Program-made: the position numbers and the translations under genes | Shown here: positions 42,170 through 50,768 of the stretch, piece by piece | How positions within the stretch are numbered: position 1 is the stretch's first letter | Layout: each line of letters opens with the position of its first letter | Assembly (NCBI GenBank): GCA_018242605.1 | Contig: JAFEBP010000003.1 | Location: 62,001-126,000, forward strand | From: Planctomycetota bacterium | GTDB taxonomy: Bacteria > Planctomycetota > Phycisphaerae > Phycisphaerales > UBA1924 | Length of the DNA stretch: 64,000 nt | Direction: 5' to 3' | The notes under the pieces: model-generated | What the model was told of the DNA's origin: nothing | The model's database searches: none | Seen by the model: only the letters and a program-made list of their open reading frames with translations

Positions 42170-42775
42170 ATGCGAGCCAACGAGCAACCCTACCTCGTCC
42201 GCGAGTTCCTCAAGAAGACGGGCTGGCCTCCGCCGCGAGACCCCGACATCGCCCGTCGCATGCAGGTGGCGCTGCTGTTCTTTCGCCAGCGATTGAACGG
42301 CTGGTGCGATCGGCCCCTGGACCAGACCGATCGCGGGTACCGGGTGCACGGGTTCAATCCGTCCCAGGACACCGCCCGCGGCAAGCCGACGAAGCTGACC
42401 GGCGCGATGCAGGCGATCAACTTTCATTTCGAAGTGCGCCTGACGCAACTCGACGAGAACCACAAGCTGCGTCGATACGGCCGCCCCGCAGAAGGCAAGG
42501 GCGCATCGGTCAGCGGATTGTGGTTCACCGAGTGGTGGGTGCCCGCCGCGAAACTGGCCCTGCCCCCCGATCAGAACTTCGCGTACAACAGCGTGGTCAG
42601 CGCCAAGAACGGAATCTTGGTGCTCGAGAGCACTGCCGGGGATCTGCTGGTGGATTGGAACATGCAGGCGAACGCCTCGGTTGTGCCCGAGAATGGGCGT
42701 GACTACTTCTACCGATCCGGCGGGGGAGTTCAGTTCACGATTCCCAGCGCTGAATCTGTCCTGCGGCCTGTCTGA
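42170..42775 (+). CDS. Hypothetical protein
   Basis: A 201-residue soluble protein, no recognised family. The frame is open from 41885, yet the ATG at 42170 has a strong AAGGAG site 7 bases ahead and begins a convincing N-terminus (MRANEQPYLVREFLKKTGW). Features are a basic helical first half and a C-terminal half with WFTEWWVPAAKLALPPDQ, NGILVLESTAGDLLVDWNMQ and RSGGGVQFTIPS. It is divergent from the STAND gene, and whether it is part of the same defence locus is open. Motif cluster 2 begins about 150 bases downstream. Confidence 0.65.
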   Translation: MRANEQPYLVREFLKKTGWPPPRDPDIARRMQVALLFFRQRLNGWCDRPLDQTDRGYRVHGFNPSQDTARGKPTKLTGAMQAINFHFEVRLTQLDENHKLRRYGRPAEGKGASVSGLWFTEWWVPAAKLALPPDQNFAYNSVVSAKNGILVLESTAGDLLVDWNMQANASVVPENGRDYFYRSGGGVQFTIPSAESVLRPV

Positions 42776-43420
42776 GAGTCCTTCGCGCGACATGGGCCGC
42801 CCTTGTGCGCATCCCCGCGGCGGGTCCAAACAAAACCGGCCACGCCTGCGTTGTTCCGGCGTAGTCATGAGCGGCCCGCCCTGATCTTTGACAACCCATC
42901 CTGATCCCCCTTCGCGGCACACGCGCCACCAAAAGTTCATTGCGCGCACGCCCACCTCCATCTTCCATTCCAATCTCCAGAATCCCTCGTACTCCCACCC
43001 GAACGCGGCTCGCCCGCCGAACGTCCGAATAACTGCCAGGGCCGCGAAGGCGCACACACCACCAAAAGTTCATCCACCCTTCCCCTCTCCCCACCGCACC
43101 CAACCCAGTGAATTCAGGCCCAAAGTGCCACTCCCACCCCGTCCCATCCGCGGCGCACCTCACACCAAAAGTTCATCGCGCCCGCGGTGTCCGGCACTCG
43201 GCATCGGTCAGCGACCGCCGGACCCCGCCGGGAAGGCCCCCACCGCACGCACTCGGCGGTTCCAACACCCTTCACCCCTCCAACGCCCCAATAACCCGCT
43301 CCAGCGCGCCGCGCGCACGCCGCCAAAAGTTCAAACGCACCCCTTCAGCGCCGCCGACCACCGCTCCCAGACCCCACCTTCCGCCCGTCATACACTTGTC
43401 CTTCTCATTCGAGCCACTCC
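42776..43420. other. Gene-free stretch carrying motif cluster 2
   Basis: No credible gene lies in these 645 bases. Open frames are Pro/Arg/Ser-rich and follow GC composition. The region contains four copies of the same 16-nt motif found 24 kb away at 18510-19313. It ends at the start of phhB. Confidence 0.75.
42925..43336. repeat. Motif cluster 2: four copies of the 16-nt motif
   Basis: Plus-strand copies read CCACCAAAAGTTCATT (from 42927), CCACCAAAAGTTCATC (43060), ACACCAAAAGTTCATC (43163) and CGCCAAAAGTTCAAAC (43321), the reverse complement of the cluster 1 consensus. Spacing (about 133, 103 and 158 bases) is irregular, unlike cluster 1. The last copy shares its flanks with the copy at 18650: both read TTTGAACTTTTGG followed by YGGCGTGC on the strand opposite to the downstream gene. 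As in cluster 1, every copy has the CCAAAAGTTCA orientation toward the next gene. Confidence 0.88.
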
Positions 43421-43756
43421 ATGACTACCGCGGCCCCCGCCAAGATGACTGATCCGCAGATCGAGGACGCCCTCAAGGGCTTGAGCGAGTGGTCGCTCGT
43501 GGGAGAGTCCATCCAGCGGACCTACCAGTTCGGCGACTTCATCGCCTCGATGAAGTTCGTCAACGATGTGGCCCAGGCGGCCGAGGCCAGCCAGCACCAC
43601 CCCGACATCCTCATCCGCTACAGCCGCGTGACGCTCACCCTCGCCACGCACGATGCCGGCGGCATCACCGAGAAGGACTTCGCCCTCGCCAAGCGCGCCG
43701 ATGAGTTCGCGGCACGGCACGAGGCCCCCAAGGCCAAGCCGTCCAAGAAGAAGTAA
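43421..43756 (+). CDS. phhB: 4a-hydroxytetrahydrobiopterin dehydratase (pterin-4a-carbinolamine dehydratase)
   Basis: A 111-residue PCD/DCoH family protein. The enzyme dehydrates 4a-hydroxytetrahydrobiopterin to recycle the pterin cofactor of aromatic amino acid hydroxylases. The signature is visible: SQHHPDILIRYSRVTLTLATHD (split around His58-His59-Pro60), with the following GGITEKDFALA helix. The length is normal. No phenylalanine hydroxylase gene is in the window, so its partner, or a role in molybdopterin or pterin repair, remains open. The Lys-rich tail is probably disordered. Confidence 0.92.
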   Translation: MTTAAPAKMTDPQIEDALKGLSEWSLVGESIQRTYQFGDFIASMKFVNDVAQAAEASQHHPDILIRYSRVTLTLATHDAGGITEKDFALAKRADEFAARHEAPKAKPSKKK

Positions 43757-44153
43757 ACCACGCATCCGCTCACGTCACGAGCCCAAACCGGTGTTTTTCC
43801 CGGCTTTGTTTACTTATACATTCAGAATTTTGGTGAATCCGCGCGCCGCGTCCGCATGAACTAGATATGGAATCAACCGGGCAGTCGCGTCCGCTCTGAA
43901 CACCCCGCCCTCAAACCAGCATTCCCCCCCACAGCCCACCGCCGCGATGCAGATCGTGGCGGTGGGTTTTTTCCTGCCTGCTCGCTGGTCGACAACCGCG
44001 CTCGGCTTTATCGGCCTTCCCCACCTACCATCACCCCAAAACCATGAATCCCGCGGCGAAAACCGCCGATCTTCCCGGGCCGACGTGTGATCCGTGCCGC
44101 GGCCCGAGCGGGCAAAAGTTCGTGCCCACCCATCCAACAGGGGCGTATCCAGC
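43757..44153. other. Intergenic region with AT-rich island and terminator
   Basis: A stretch of 397 bases between phhB and the asparagine-synthase-like gene. It holds an unusually AT-rich island (TTTGTTTACTTATACATTCAGAATTTT, about 43804-43830) in otherwise GC-rich DNA, followed by the strong terminator at 43935-43972. A small-RNA transcription unit is possible. A short GGGCA...TGCCC repeat at 44110-44127 carries CAAAAGTTC but is not a full copy of the dispersed motif. Confidence 0.55.
43935..43972 (+). terminator. Strong intrinsic terminator
   Basis: CCCACCGCC plus GCGAT (43935-43948) pairs with ATCGT plus GGCGGTGGG (43953-43966) around a GCAG tetraloop, giving a 14-bp stem with one G-U pair, followed immediately by six T (43967-43972). 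It lies 178 bases after phhB, which is far for that gene, so it may end a separate small transcript. Confidence 0.88.
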
Positions 44154-45956
44154 GTGTTCCTACTCCAAGTTCTTCGAAACCCCGCCATCCCGGCCAAGCC
44201 CGCCGAACTGAGCCAGACGGCGACCCTCACGCTCCCCGGCGGCTTCACCGCGTACGCCTCGTGCGACCACTTCCTCGGCCATGTCGGGGCTTCATCCGAC
44301 ACGCTTGGCGTGGGCGAGCGCGCCCCGGGGGCCGCGGCGATGCCGCTGGTCAACGTCACGCTCACCACCCGGGCCGGTTTCGCCAAGGGCACGATGGAAC
44401 GCGTCGCCCACGGCGGCCGGAGCCTGTACTACCACATCGGTCGCGACGGGAGCCTGCTGGTCTCCAGCCACCTGCGCTTCCTGGCCGCGGCCGGCGTGCC
44501 GATGCGCGAGACCATCGGGCAGATGCCCGAGTTGTACCTGTACCGCCACGTCTGCCCACCCCGCACACTCATCGAAGATGTCTTCCAACTGGCGGTGGGC
44601 GACACGGCGAAACTGACGTTCGAGGGGGCCAACGGCTGGAAGGTGGAGCGCACGCCCGGCTTCATCCCGCCCCAGCAGGATCAGTCCCTCAGTGGTGGCG
44701 CGGAGGACGCGGCGGTCGTGAACGCCATGCGCGATGCGCTGGAAGCCGCGACGCTCCGCCCGGATGAACGCGGCGACCGCGTCGGGTGCATCCTCAGCGG
44801 CGGCGTGGATTCATCGATCCTCACCGCGGTGAACGCCCACAAGCTGGGGTCAAGCAAGTCCTTCTCGTCCGCGTACCCCTTCGAGGACGCTTCGAGCGAC
44901 ACCGAGTATCGCTACGCCACCACCGCCGCCAAGGCGTTGGGCACGACGCACGAGGTGTACATCCCCACCGTTGCGGACTATCTGCACGGAGTGATCGACG
45001 CGATCGCAACGGCGGAAATCCCGGTGATGCACCTGCAGAGCGTCCTGGTGCACCTGCTCTGCAAGAACGTGCTCAAGAAGCACGGCTACACGCTGGTGCC
45101 CTGCGGCGAAGGCGCCGACGGCATGTACGGCGGGCGGCTGCAGCGGCTCTTCACGACCTTCACCCAGCACCCGATGCGCAAGAAGATGCTGGAACTCCCC
45201 GGCGTGGCCCCGCTGCTGCGGGCCATCTCGCAGCGCACCAACCGCTGGGGCATGATCGCCGACCTAGCCGACCGTCCCTGGGACGCCAACTCGCCCGTGA
45301 CCGACCCGCGCCACGCGATCTACACCTTCGCCGTGTTCAGCGATCGCCGCTGGCTGCGCCATCACCTCAAGTGCACGGACGAGATGATGGTCCGCGACCG
45401 CATCAAGACCATGGCCCCGTACGTGGGGCGCGACCCGCGCGATTGCGTCTCGATCCTCGCCTTCCTGAGCGAAACCGCCGAGACCCAGGCCCTGTGGGGC
45501 CGGCTCGCCGAGGCCCAGGGGATGTGCTTCACCTACCCCTTCCAGGACCCGGCGGTCTCCGATCTGACCTACCGAATTCCGTGGGAGGCCAAGCTGCGCG
45601 GGAGCAAGCCCGTGGCGCGTGCCGCGGCGGTGGCCCTGGGCGTGCCCAAGGACATCGTCTACCGCCCCAAAGCCTCGTTCGACATCGACCCGCACAAATG
45701 GGCCTCGCGGGGCGGGATCTTTGAGCCCCTCATCTCCCTCGCCGCGCCGGTGGTGGGCGAGGACACACTCCGCGAACTCCAGTCGACCTACGTCTTCAAG
45801 GCCCACACGCTCTGGACGGTGATCAACTACGCCCTGTGGAAGCGGATGCTCCTGAACGGCGAGACCGCCACATCGCTGCACGCCAAACTGGACGAATCCA
45901 TGCGGACGCTCGGCGTGGCCGAGGCGTACGCCAAGCCGGTGGTGCGCCCGGCCTGA
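44154..45956 (+). CDS. Asparagine-synthase-family protein lacking the glutaminase cysteine
   Basis: A 600-residue protein. The C-terminal synthetase domain (from about 195) has the PP-loop SGGVDSS that binds ATP, and the GEGADGMYGGR loop typical of AsnB-type enzymes. The N-terminal region follows the class II glutamine amidotransferase fold but starts VFLLQVLRNP, with no Cys at position 2, so ammonia cannot be cut from glutamine in the usual way. Beta-lactam synthetases and lasso-peptide enzymes share this loss. The start is uncertain: GTG 44154 is chosen over ATG 44094, whose 20 extra residues look non-coding. Product is unknown. The lipoprotein gene at 45978 follows after 21 bases. Confidence 0.8.
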   Translation: MFLLQVLRNPAIPAKPAELSQTATLTLPGGFTAYASCDHFLGHVGASSDTLGVGERAPGAAAMPLVNVTLTTRAGFAKGTMERVAHGGRSLYYHIGRDGSLLVSSHLRFLAAAGVPMRETIGQMPELYLYRHVCPPRTLIEDVFQLAVGDTAKLTFEGANGWKVERTPGFIPPQQDQSLSGGAEDAAVVNAMRDALEAATLRPDERGDRVGCILSGGVDSSILTAVNAHKLGSSKSFSSAYPFEDASSDTEYRYATTAAKALGTTHEVYIPTVADYLHGVIDAIATAEIPVMHLQSVLVHLLCKNVLKKHGYTLVPCGEGADGMYGGRLQRLFTTFTQHPMRKKMLELPGVAPLLRAISQRTNRWGMIADLADRPWDANSPVTDPRHAIYTFAVFSDRRWLRHHLKCTDEMMVRDRIKTMAPYVGRDPRDCVSILAFLSETAETQALWGRLAEAQGMCFTYPFQDPAVSDLTYRIPWEAKLRGSKPVARAAAVALGVPKDIVYRPKASFDIDPHKWASRGGIFEPLISLAAPVVGEDTLRELQSTYVFKAHTLWTVINYALWKRMLLNGETATSLHAKLDESMRTLGVAEAYAKPVVRPA

Positions 45957-45977
45957 ACCGCGTGTACGCTTGGGGCG

Positions 45978-46571
45978 ATGAGAACCGCCCTCCTGTGCGC
46001 CCCGCTCCTGCTGCTGGCCTCGTGCGGCCCGCGCGCGGACACCAACCAGTTCGCGGTCGCCCCCGGCGGCTACGACGCCGCGTTCGACGCGACGCGCGAG
46101 ACGCTGCGGTCGGCGCGGTTCCAGTTGGCGCGGGTGGATGCTCAGGCGGGCGTGATCACCACCGAGCCCAAGCACAGCGCCGGCCTGTTCACGCCCTGGG
46201 ACATGGAACAATCCAACGTCTCCCAGGAGTTCGAGGACGCCATCAACGACCAGAACCGCTCCGTCCGCGTGACGTTTGAGGACACCAACGACGGCGGCAA
46301 GGTCGGCCACGTCTGGGTGACGGTGACCCGCGTGCAGAAGCCCGGCGCGCGCATCCCCAGCCGCGCCATCACGCTCACGAGCGCGACGCAGGACCCCTAC
46401 CGCACCGGCCAGGGCGTGGGCTACGCCTACGAAATCCCCACCGTGCGCGACGAGGAGTTCGAACGTCGCCTGGCGGGTCGGATCACGGAAGAGACGGCGA
46501 AGCGGGCCAAGGCCGCCGCGGCGGAAGCACCAGCCCAGCCCACGACAACCGAGCCGCCGAACCCGCAGTGA
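45978..46571 (+). CDS. Predicted lipoprotein, unknown function
   Basis: A 197-residue exported protein. The N-terminus MRTALLCAPLLLLASCGP has a clear lipobox LLAS/Cys16, so it should be lipid-anchored. The mature domain (about 30-165) begins YDAAFDATRETLRSARFQLARVDAQAGVITTEP, a pattern common in small outer-membrane lipoproteins that resemble BamC-like/DUF domains, and the C-terminus is an Ala/Glu/Thr/Pro-rich tail. It lies 21 bases after the asparagine-synthase-like gene, and may be co-transcribed with it. Function unknown. Confidence 0.72.
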   Translation: MRTALLCAPLLLLASCGPRADTNQFAVAPGGYDAAFDATRETLRSARFQLARVDAQAGVITTEPKHSAGLFTPWDMEQSNVSQEFEDAINDQNRSVRVTFEDTNDGGKVGHVWVTVTRVQKPGARIPSRAITLTSATQDPYRTGQGVGYAYEIPTVRDEEFERRLAGRITEETAKRAKAAAAEAPAQPTTTEPPNPQ

Positions 46572-46584
46572 TCGCGGGCCCGAT

Positions 46585-47448
46585 TCAAGGAATCTGAACG
46601 CGCCGGAGCAGATCGGTGCGCGACTTCACACCGAGTTTCAAGTAGACCGAGCGCATCGCATCGCGGATGGTGTGGGGGCTGCGCTGCATCTCGGCGGCGA
46701 TCTGGCTCTCGGTCAACCCCTTGACGACGGCGAGAAATATCGCGTATTCGCGCACGGTCAGAAAGCGGGTCTGGTTGAACGGCCCGTGACCGAACGCGCG
46801 ACGGGCGCACACGCACAGTGCGGCGATCGCGCTCAACGCGGCGCGAGCGTCGGCGGGCGCGAGTTCGCCGGGGGAAGCGATATAGAACAGCGCGGCGGTG
46901 CGTCGAGCTTCATCAATCCACGCCGCGGCGGCCAGCACGTTCGGTTCGCCCAGCGCGGCCCAGATGGAAGCGTGCGGCTGGGTGCGCCATTGCGGCGGTG
47001 AAAGCACCTGGGCCGCGGGAAGCGTTGAGGCGGCACCATTCACGAACGAACTGCCGCTGAGATGAGCGAAGTGACATCGCCATTCATGGATGTCGGAGGC
47101 GAGCCCCGGGGGAGCGGGCGCCGACAACGGCACCGACCCGGCGCAGCCGCACGTCTGCAGATCACCAATTCGGTGCTCGGCATCGAGTTCGGTGAGGAGT
47201 GTAATGGTCGCCGTTCCGGGCCAGGCGAGGGCGAGACGCTCGGCGGCAAGATCCAACCAATGCACCGTGGGAAACCATGGAATCTCGGAGAAATCGCACT
47301 TCTTGGCCGTCGAGAGATCGTTGGAAGAAGCCAACAACTCATCGCGTTCGTGACGATCTGCGTTCTCTTCAGGCGGTGGCGTTGCAGCCACTGTGTTACT
47401 CCTGATCCCACAAAAGCAAGTGAAACGAGTCGGTTGACGCGAACGCAT
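46585..47448 (-). CDS. LuxR-type transcriptional regulator
   Basis: A 287-residue protein. The C-terminal 60 residues are a LuxR/GerE helix-turn-helix: LTVREYAIFLAVVKGLTESQ leads into IAAEMQRSPHTIRDAMRSVYLKLGVKSRTDLL, with the invariant Glu and Gly-Leu-Thr positions and the recognition helix HTIRDAMRSVY. The 220-residue N-terminal region has no membrane helix and resembles a PAS/GAF-like sensor by size only. The frame starts at TTG 47451 with ATG at 47448; the ATG is preferred. Ligand and targets are unknown. No histidine kinase is adjacent. Confidence 0.82.
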   Translation of the reverse strand: MRSRQPTRFTCFCGIRSNTVAATPPPEENADRHERDELLASSNDLSTAKKCDFSEIPWFPTVHWLDLAAERLALAWPGTATITLLTELDAEHRIGDLQTCGCAGSVPLSAPAPPGLASDIHEWRCHFAHLSGSSFVNGAASTLPAAQVLSPPQWRTQPHASIWAALGEPNVLAAAAWIDEARRTAALFYIASPGELAPADARAALSAIAALCVCARRAFGHGPFNQTRFLTVREYAIFLAVVKGLTESQIAAEMQRSPHTIRDAMRSVYLKLGVKSRTDLLRRVQIP

Positions 47449-48010
47449 CAAGCAAGGAAGAAGAAATGCGGGGCTGAAGAGAGTGATTCCAGCCGCCGCA
47501 ATCGGGCGCGACGCCCGCGTGTGCTCATACGGGCGTTAGCCCGCTTTGTGTGCGATTGCCGCAATCCAAGACCAAGAAACGGCTGCCCCGTAACTGGTGT
47601 ACGCGGTTGATCGAACATCCGTTGCAATGCATCCGAACGTATGACACGATCGGACACATACCTCCGTCACGCTGCGGCTAGGGAAGCCCACGGTTTCACC
47701 TGCCCCGCCGCTCGGCGTGAATGAGCGACGGGCCGTTCCCTTACCTCGCGCACGGCCAAGTACGATTCAAAGTGCCGCACGGTCAAGTCATGGACCGGCG
47801 GCCGTGTCAGTACTCCGGCACTATGCTGGAAAGCGGGAGCTAGCTGCGCAGAATCAGAAACAAAATCCTCAGTTCGGCGGTCACCGCAGGCTCACGATGT
47901 GGCGATCGGAGTTTCGGAAACAAGTAAGTTCGTGTCTGGTACCCGTTCGTAGATTGCCCGAACGGGCGCACTCCACTTTGCGTGGGATCAAACCACTCTT
48001 GAGCCCGTGT
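47449..48010. other. Intergenic stretch without recognised feature
   Basis: Between the divergent-looking LuxR-type gene start and the kinase gene end lie 562 bases with no protein-like frame. A GC-rich hairpin reading GGGCGCGACGCCCGC (about 47503-47517) is present but not followed by T residues. Confidence 0.5.
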
Positions 48011-50761
48011 TTATCGCATCGGCAGGTCCCCACCGAGCCTTGCGACCGCCGCGTCGAATCGGGCGCGTGCATCGGCGGTGAGTTGCCGCGAGGGCCAATC
48101 CGGTTCGAGCTGCGCGGCGTACTCCTCGGTCTTGCGGACGAGGGCTTCGATGGTCGGTCGCGAAGCGTCCCACGACCCGGCGCGATCGGCGCGGTCCATC
48201 TCGCCCTGGGCGAGTTCCGCGTAGCGGACCACCTCGACCCACTCCACGGCCCGCGGCCTTCCCGCGGCTGACTCGATCTCCATTCTCCGGCGGATGATGT
48301 CGAGCGCGCGGTCGCTGTCGCCCTGGAGGCGTATGACCCAGGCAAAGAGCAGTTCGTGGAAGATCGCCCAGCCGTCGCCGCGTTCGAGCAGATCGGGCGC
48401 GCCCTCCACCGCTTGGCGCGCGGCGTGCTCGGCCTCGGCGGAATGCACACCCTGCGACAGCAGGGAGCGGGCGAGCCGCCCGAACGCCTTGGTGGTGTAG
48501 AACGAGTGGGCGCCGAGCATGGCCTGTGCGCCGGCGACCTGCTTGCGGGCCGCGTCCTCTGCTCCGGCGAAGTCCTTGAGTTGCAGACAGACGAAGTAGG
48601 CGTTGCTCCACCACTCGTAGGTCGATTTGTCCATGCCGCCGTAGTAACTGGTGGAGAGCGCGGCGCCCTGCCGGAGCGTTTCGAGCGCGCCCGGAGAATC
48701 TCCCGCGAGCCGCTGCAGTTCCTGCTTCAGGAAGAGCACGACGAGCGTCAACTCGCCGGGGTTAGGTTCGAGTCGGGCGGCGCGGTCGAGCAGATCGGGG
48801 ATGCGGCTCAGAGAAGACGCCGCGTTCTGCTTCGTGGCCGAGGTGCGCAGGATCGCGAGATCGAGCGTGAGGGTGGAGCGGTCCCCCTCCGGCACAGCCG
48901 CGGCGAGTTCTTCGCGGATCTGCCGCAACAGAGCGAGCGCCTGCTCGGACTTGCCGCTCAGGCTCATGGCCTGGAGGTACAGAGTCGCGACGCGGCAGAG
49001 CAGCTCCCGGTCCCCTGTGTTCGCGGTGCTTCGGAGTGTGGCGAGATCACTCTCTATCTCGGGCAACGCCGCGCCCGCGCCGTCGAGCAGCATGGTGGAG
49101 TGGAGGAGGTGCCGGGCGATGAGCGTGCGGCGGTCGTCGGCTCCGTAGGCCTGCTGCAGCAGTTCCGCGGCCCGCTTCTGCAGGCTCTGGAGCCTGGGAT
49201 CGGAGATGGACGCGGCGGTCTGCGCCAGCGCGGCGGCCATGTCGGCGCGCAGCGCGGGATCATCGGGGAAGGACGCCTCCAACTGCTCCATCGCGACCAT
49301 GATGAGATCGCCGACGGCGGGCGCCCTGCCGGGGCTGGCGGCGCTGGGCCAATGGTCGTCGCCCTCGCCGGGCAACTGCGCGGCCGTGAAGCGGTCCTCG
49401 AACTTTTCGCCGCGGAACGGGCTTGCGGAACGGAGCATCTGCATCACGAAGCGCGAGGTGCGGTCGGCCCGCTGCGCCTGCAGGATCGCCCGCTGCTCGC
49501 TCTGCCGGGCGCGCGACAACCCCACCCGCAGCCCGGCGAACCCGACCACCACGGCGACGAGCGCGACCGCTGACGCGGCGGCGAGGCCGGTGTGCCGACG
49601 TGCGAACAGGAGCGCGTGCCGCCACACCGGGCTGGGCCGCGCGAGGATGGGCTCGAATCGAAGCACGCGGCGAAGATCCGCGCCGAGTTCCGCGGCGGAC
49701 TGGTAGCGATCGGCCGGTTCGTTCTCCATCGCCTTGAGCACGATTGTCTCGATGTCGCCCCGGCACTCGGGCCGCAGGCGCGAGAGGGGCTGGGTGGGCG
49801 GGTTTCGCGACAGGACCCCGGCCTGGTGCGGCGTCAGACCCGTGCTGCCGCGCGGATGGCGACCCGCGAGCAGTTCGTACGCGACGACGCCCAGTGAGTA
49901 CACGTCGGCGCGTGTATCGACCTCGTTCATGCCTTGAACGAACGCCTCGGGGGCCATGTACGCCGGCGTTCCCGCGACCTCGCCGGTGTTGGTCGTGCCC
50001 GGCTCGGCGGATTCGCCCACCAATCTGGAGAGGCCGAAGTCGATGACCTTGACCTCGCCCGCGCCGCTCACCAGGATGTTGGATGGCTTGATGTCTCGGT
50101 GGAGCACACCCTTCTGGTGGCCGTGGTGAACCGCGTCGCAGACGGTCGCGAGCAGTTCGAGGACGCGGCGGACATCGGGCGCGTGCTCGCGCGCCCACGC
50201 GTCGAGCGTGCGTGCCGCGGGCACAAACTCCATCGCGAAGTAGGGAAGGCTAAAGACCTGGCCGGCGACGGTGTGCACGCCGGCCTCGAAGACGCGGGCG
50301 ATGGCGGGGTGTTCCAGCTTCGCGAGCGCCCGGGCCTCGGTCTCGAAGCGGCGACGGGCCCGCGCGGACGCCATGCCGAGGTTGAGAAACTTGATCGCCA
50401 CCTTGCGGTTCAGGGAAGCGTCGAAGGCTTCGTAGACGGTGCCCATGCCACCGCTGCCGAGCGAAGCGCCGAGTTGGTAGCGGCCGACGTGCGCTCCCTG
50501 GGCCACCGGCGCGGCCGCCACGGCTTCGCCGAGCACTTGGGCGGGGATGCCGTCGTGCGAGAGCACGCCGGACTGCGTGTCCGACGCGGCGATCAGCGCG
50601 AGCACCTGCGCGAACAGATCCTGTTCGTCGCCGCAGCGATCCCGCACGAACGCGTCGCGTTCGGCGGACGGCAGTTCGAGCGCCTCGCCGGTGATGGACT
50701 TGACCATGGCCCACGTCGGGCCGGTCGCGGTCGGGGGTTGTTGCTTCGCTTCATTCTCCAT
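48011..50761 (-). CDS. Membrane Ser/Thr protein kinase with C-terminal TPR-like domain
   Basis: A 916-residue PknB-type kinase of the planctomycete kind. The N-terminal 85 residues precede a kinase domain (about 92-370): glycine loop LGSGGMGTVYEAF near 100, VAIKFL lysine, HRDIKPSNIL near 220, DFGLSR and APEAF. One membrane helix (about 390-410) is followed by a long helical, TPR-like extracytoplasmic region that ends with ARFDAAVARLGGDLPMR. It lies 7 bases after the ECF sigma gene. In planctomycetes such kinase/sigma pairs are thought to replace the anti-sigma factor by phosphorylation. The ATG at 50761 is the likely start. Confidence 0.9.
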   Translation of the reverse strand: MENEAKQQPPTATGPTWAMVKSITGEALELPSAERDAFVRDRCGDEQDLFAQVLALIAASDTQSGVLSHDGIPAQVLGEAVAAAPVAQGAHVGRYQLGASLGSGGMGTVYEAFDASLNRKVAIKFLNLGMASARARRRFETEARALAKLEHPAIARVFEAGVHTVAGQVFSLPYFAMEFVPAARTLDAWAREHAPDVRRVLELLATVCDAVHHGHQKGVLHRDIKPSNILVSGAGEVKVIDFGLSRLVGESAEPGTTNTGEVAGTPAYMAPEAFVQGMNEVDTRADVYSLGVVAYELLAGRHPRGSTGLTPHQAGVLSRNPPTQPLSRLRPECRGDIETIVLKAMENEPADRYQSAAELGADLRRVLRFEPILARPSPVWRHALLFARRHTGLAAASAVALVAVVVGFAGLRVGLSRARQSEQRAILQAQRADRTSRFVMQMLRSASPFRGEKFEDRFTAAQLPGEGDDHWPSAASPGRAPAVGDLIMVAMEQLEASFPDDPALRADMAAALAQTAASISDPRLQSLQKRAAELLQQAYGADDRRTLIARHLLHSTMLLDGAGAALPEIESDLATLRSTANTGDRELLCRVATLYLQAMSLSGKSEQALALLRQIREELAAAVPEGDRSTLTLDLAILRTSATKQNAASSLSRIPDLLDRAARLEPNPGELTLVVLFLKQELQRLAGDSPGALETLRQGAALSTSYYGGMDKSTYEWWSNAYFVCLQLKDFAGAEDAARKQVAGAQAMLGAHSFYTTKAFGRLARSLLSQGVHSAEAEHAARQAVEGAPDLLERGDGWAIFHELLFAWVIRLQGDSDRALDIIRRRMEIESAAGRPRAVEWVEVVRYAELAQGEMDRADRAGSWDASRPTIEALVRKTEEYAAQLEPDWPSRQLTADARARFDAAVARLGGDLPMR

Positions 50762-50768
50762 GCATCAC

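Noticed and set aside
44110-44127. A further copy of the 16-nt motif (CAAAAGTTCG)
   Set aside because: The match stops after CAAAAGTTC, and it is part of a short GGGCA/TGCCC inverted repeat.
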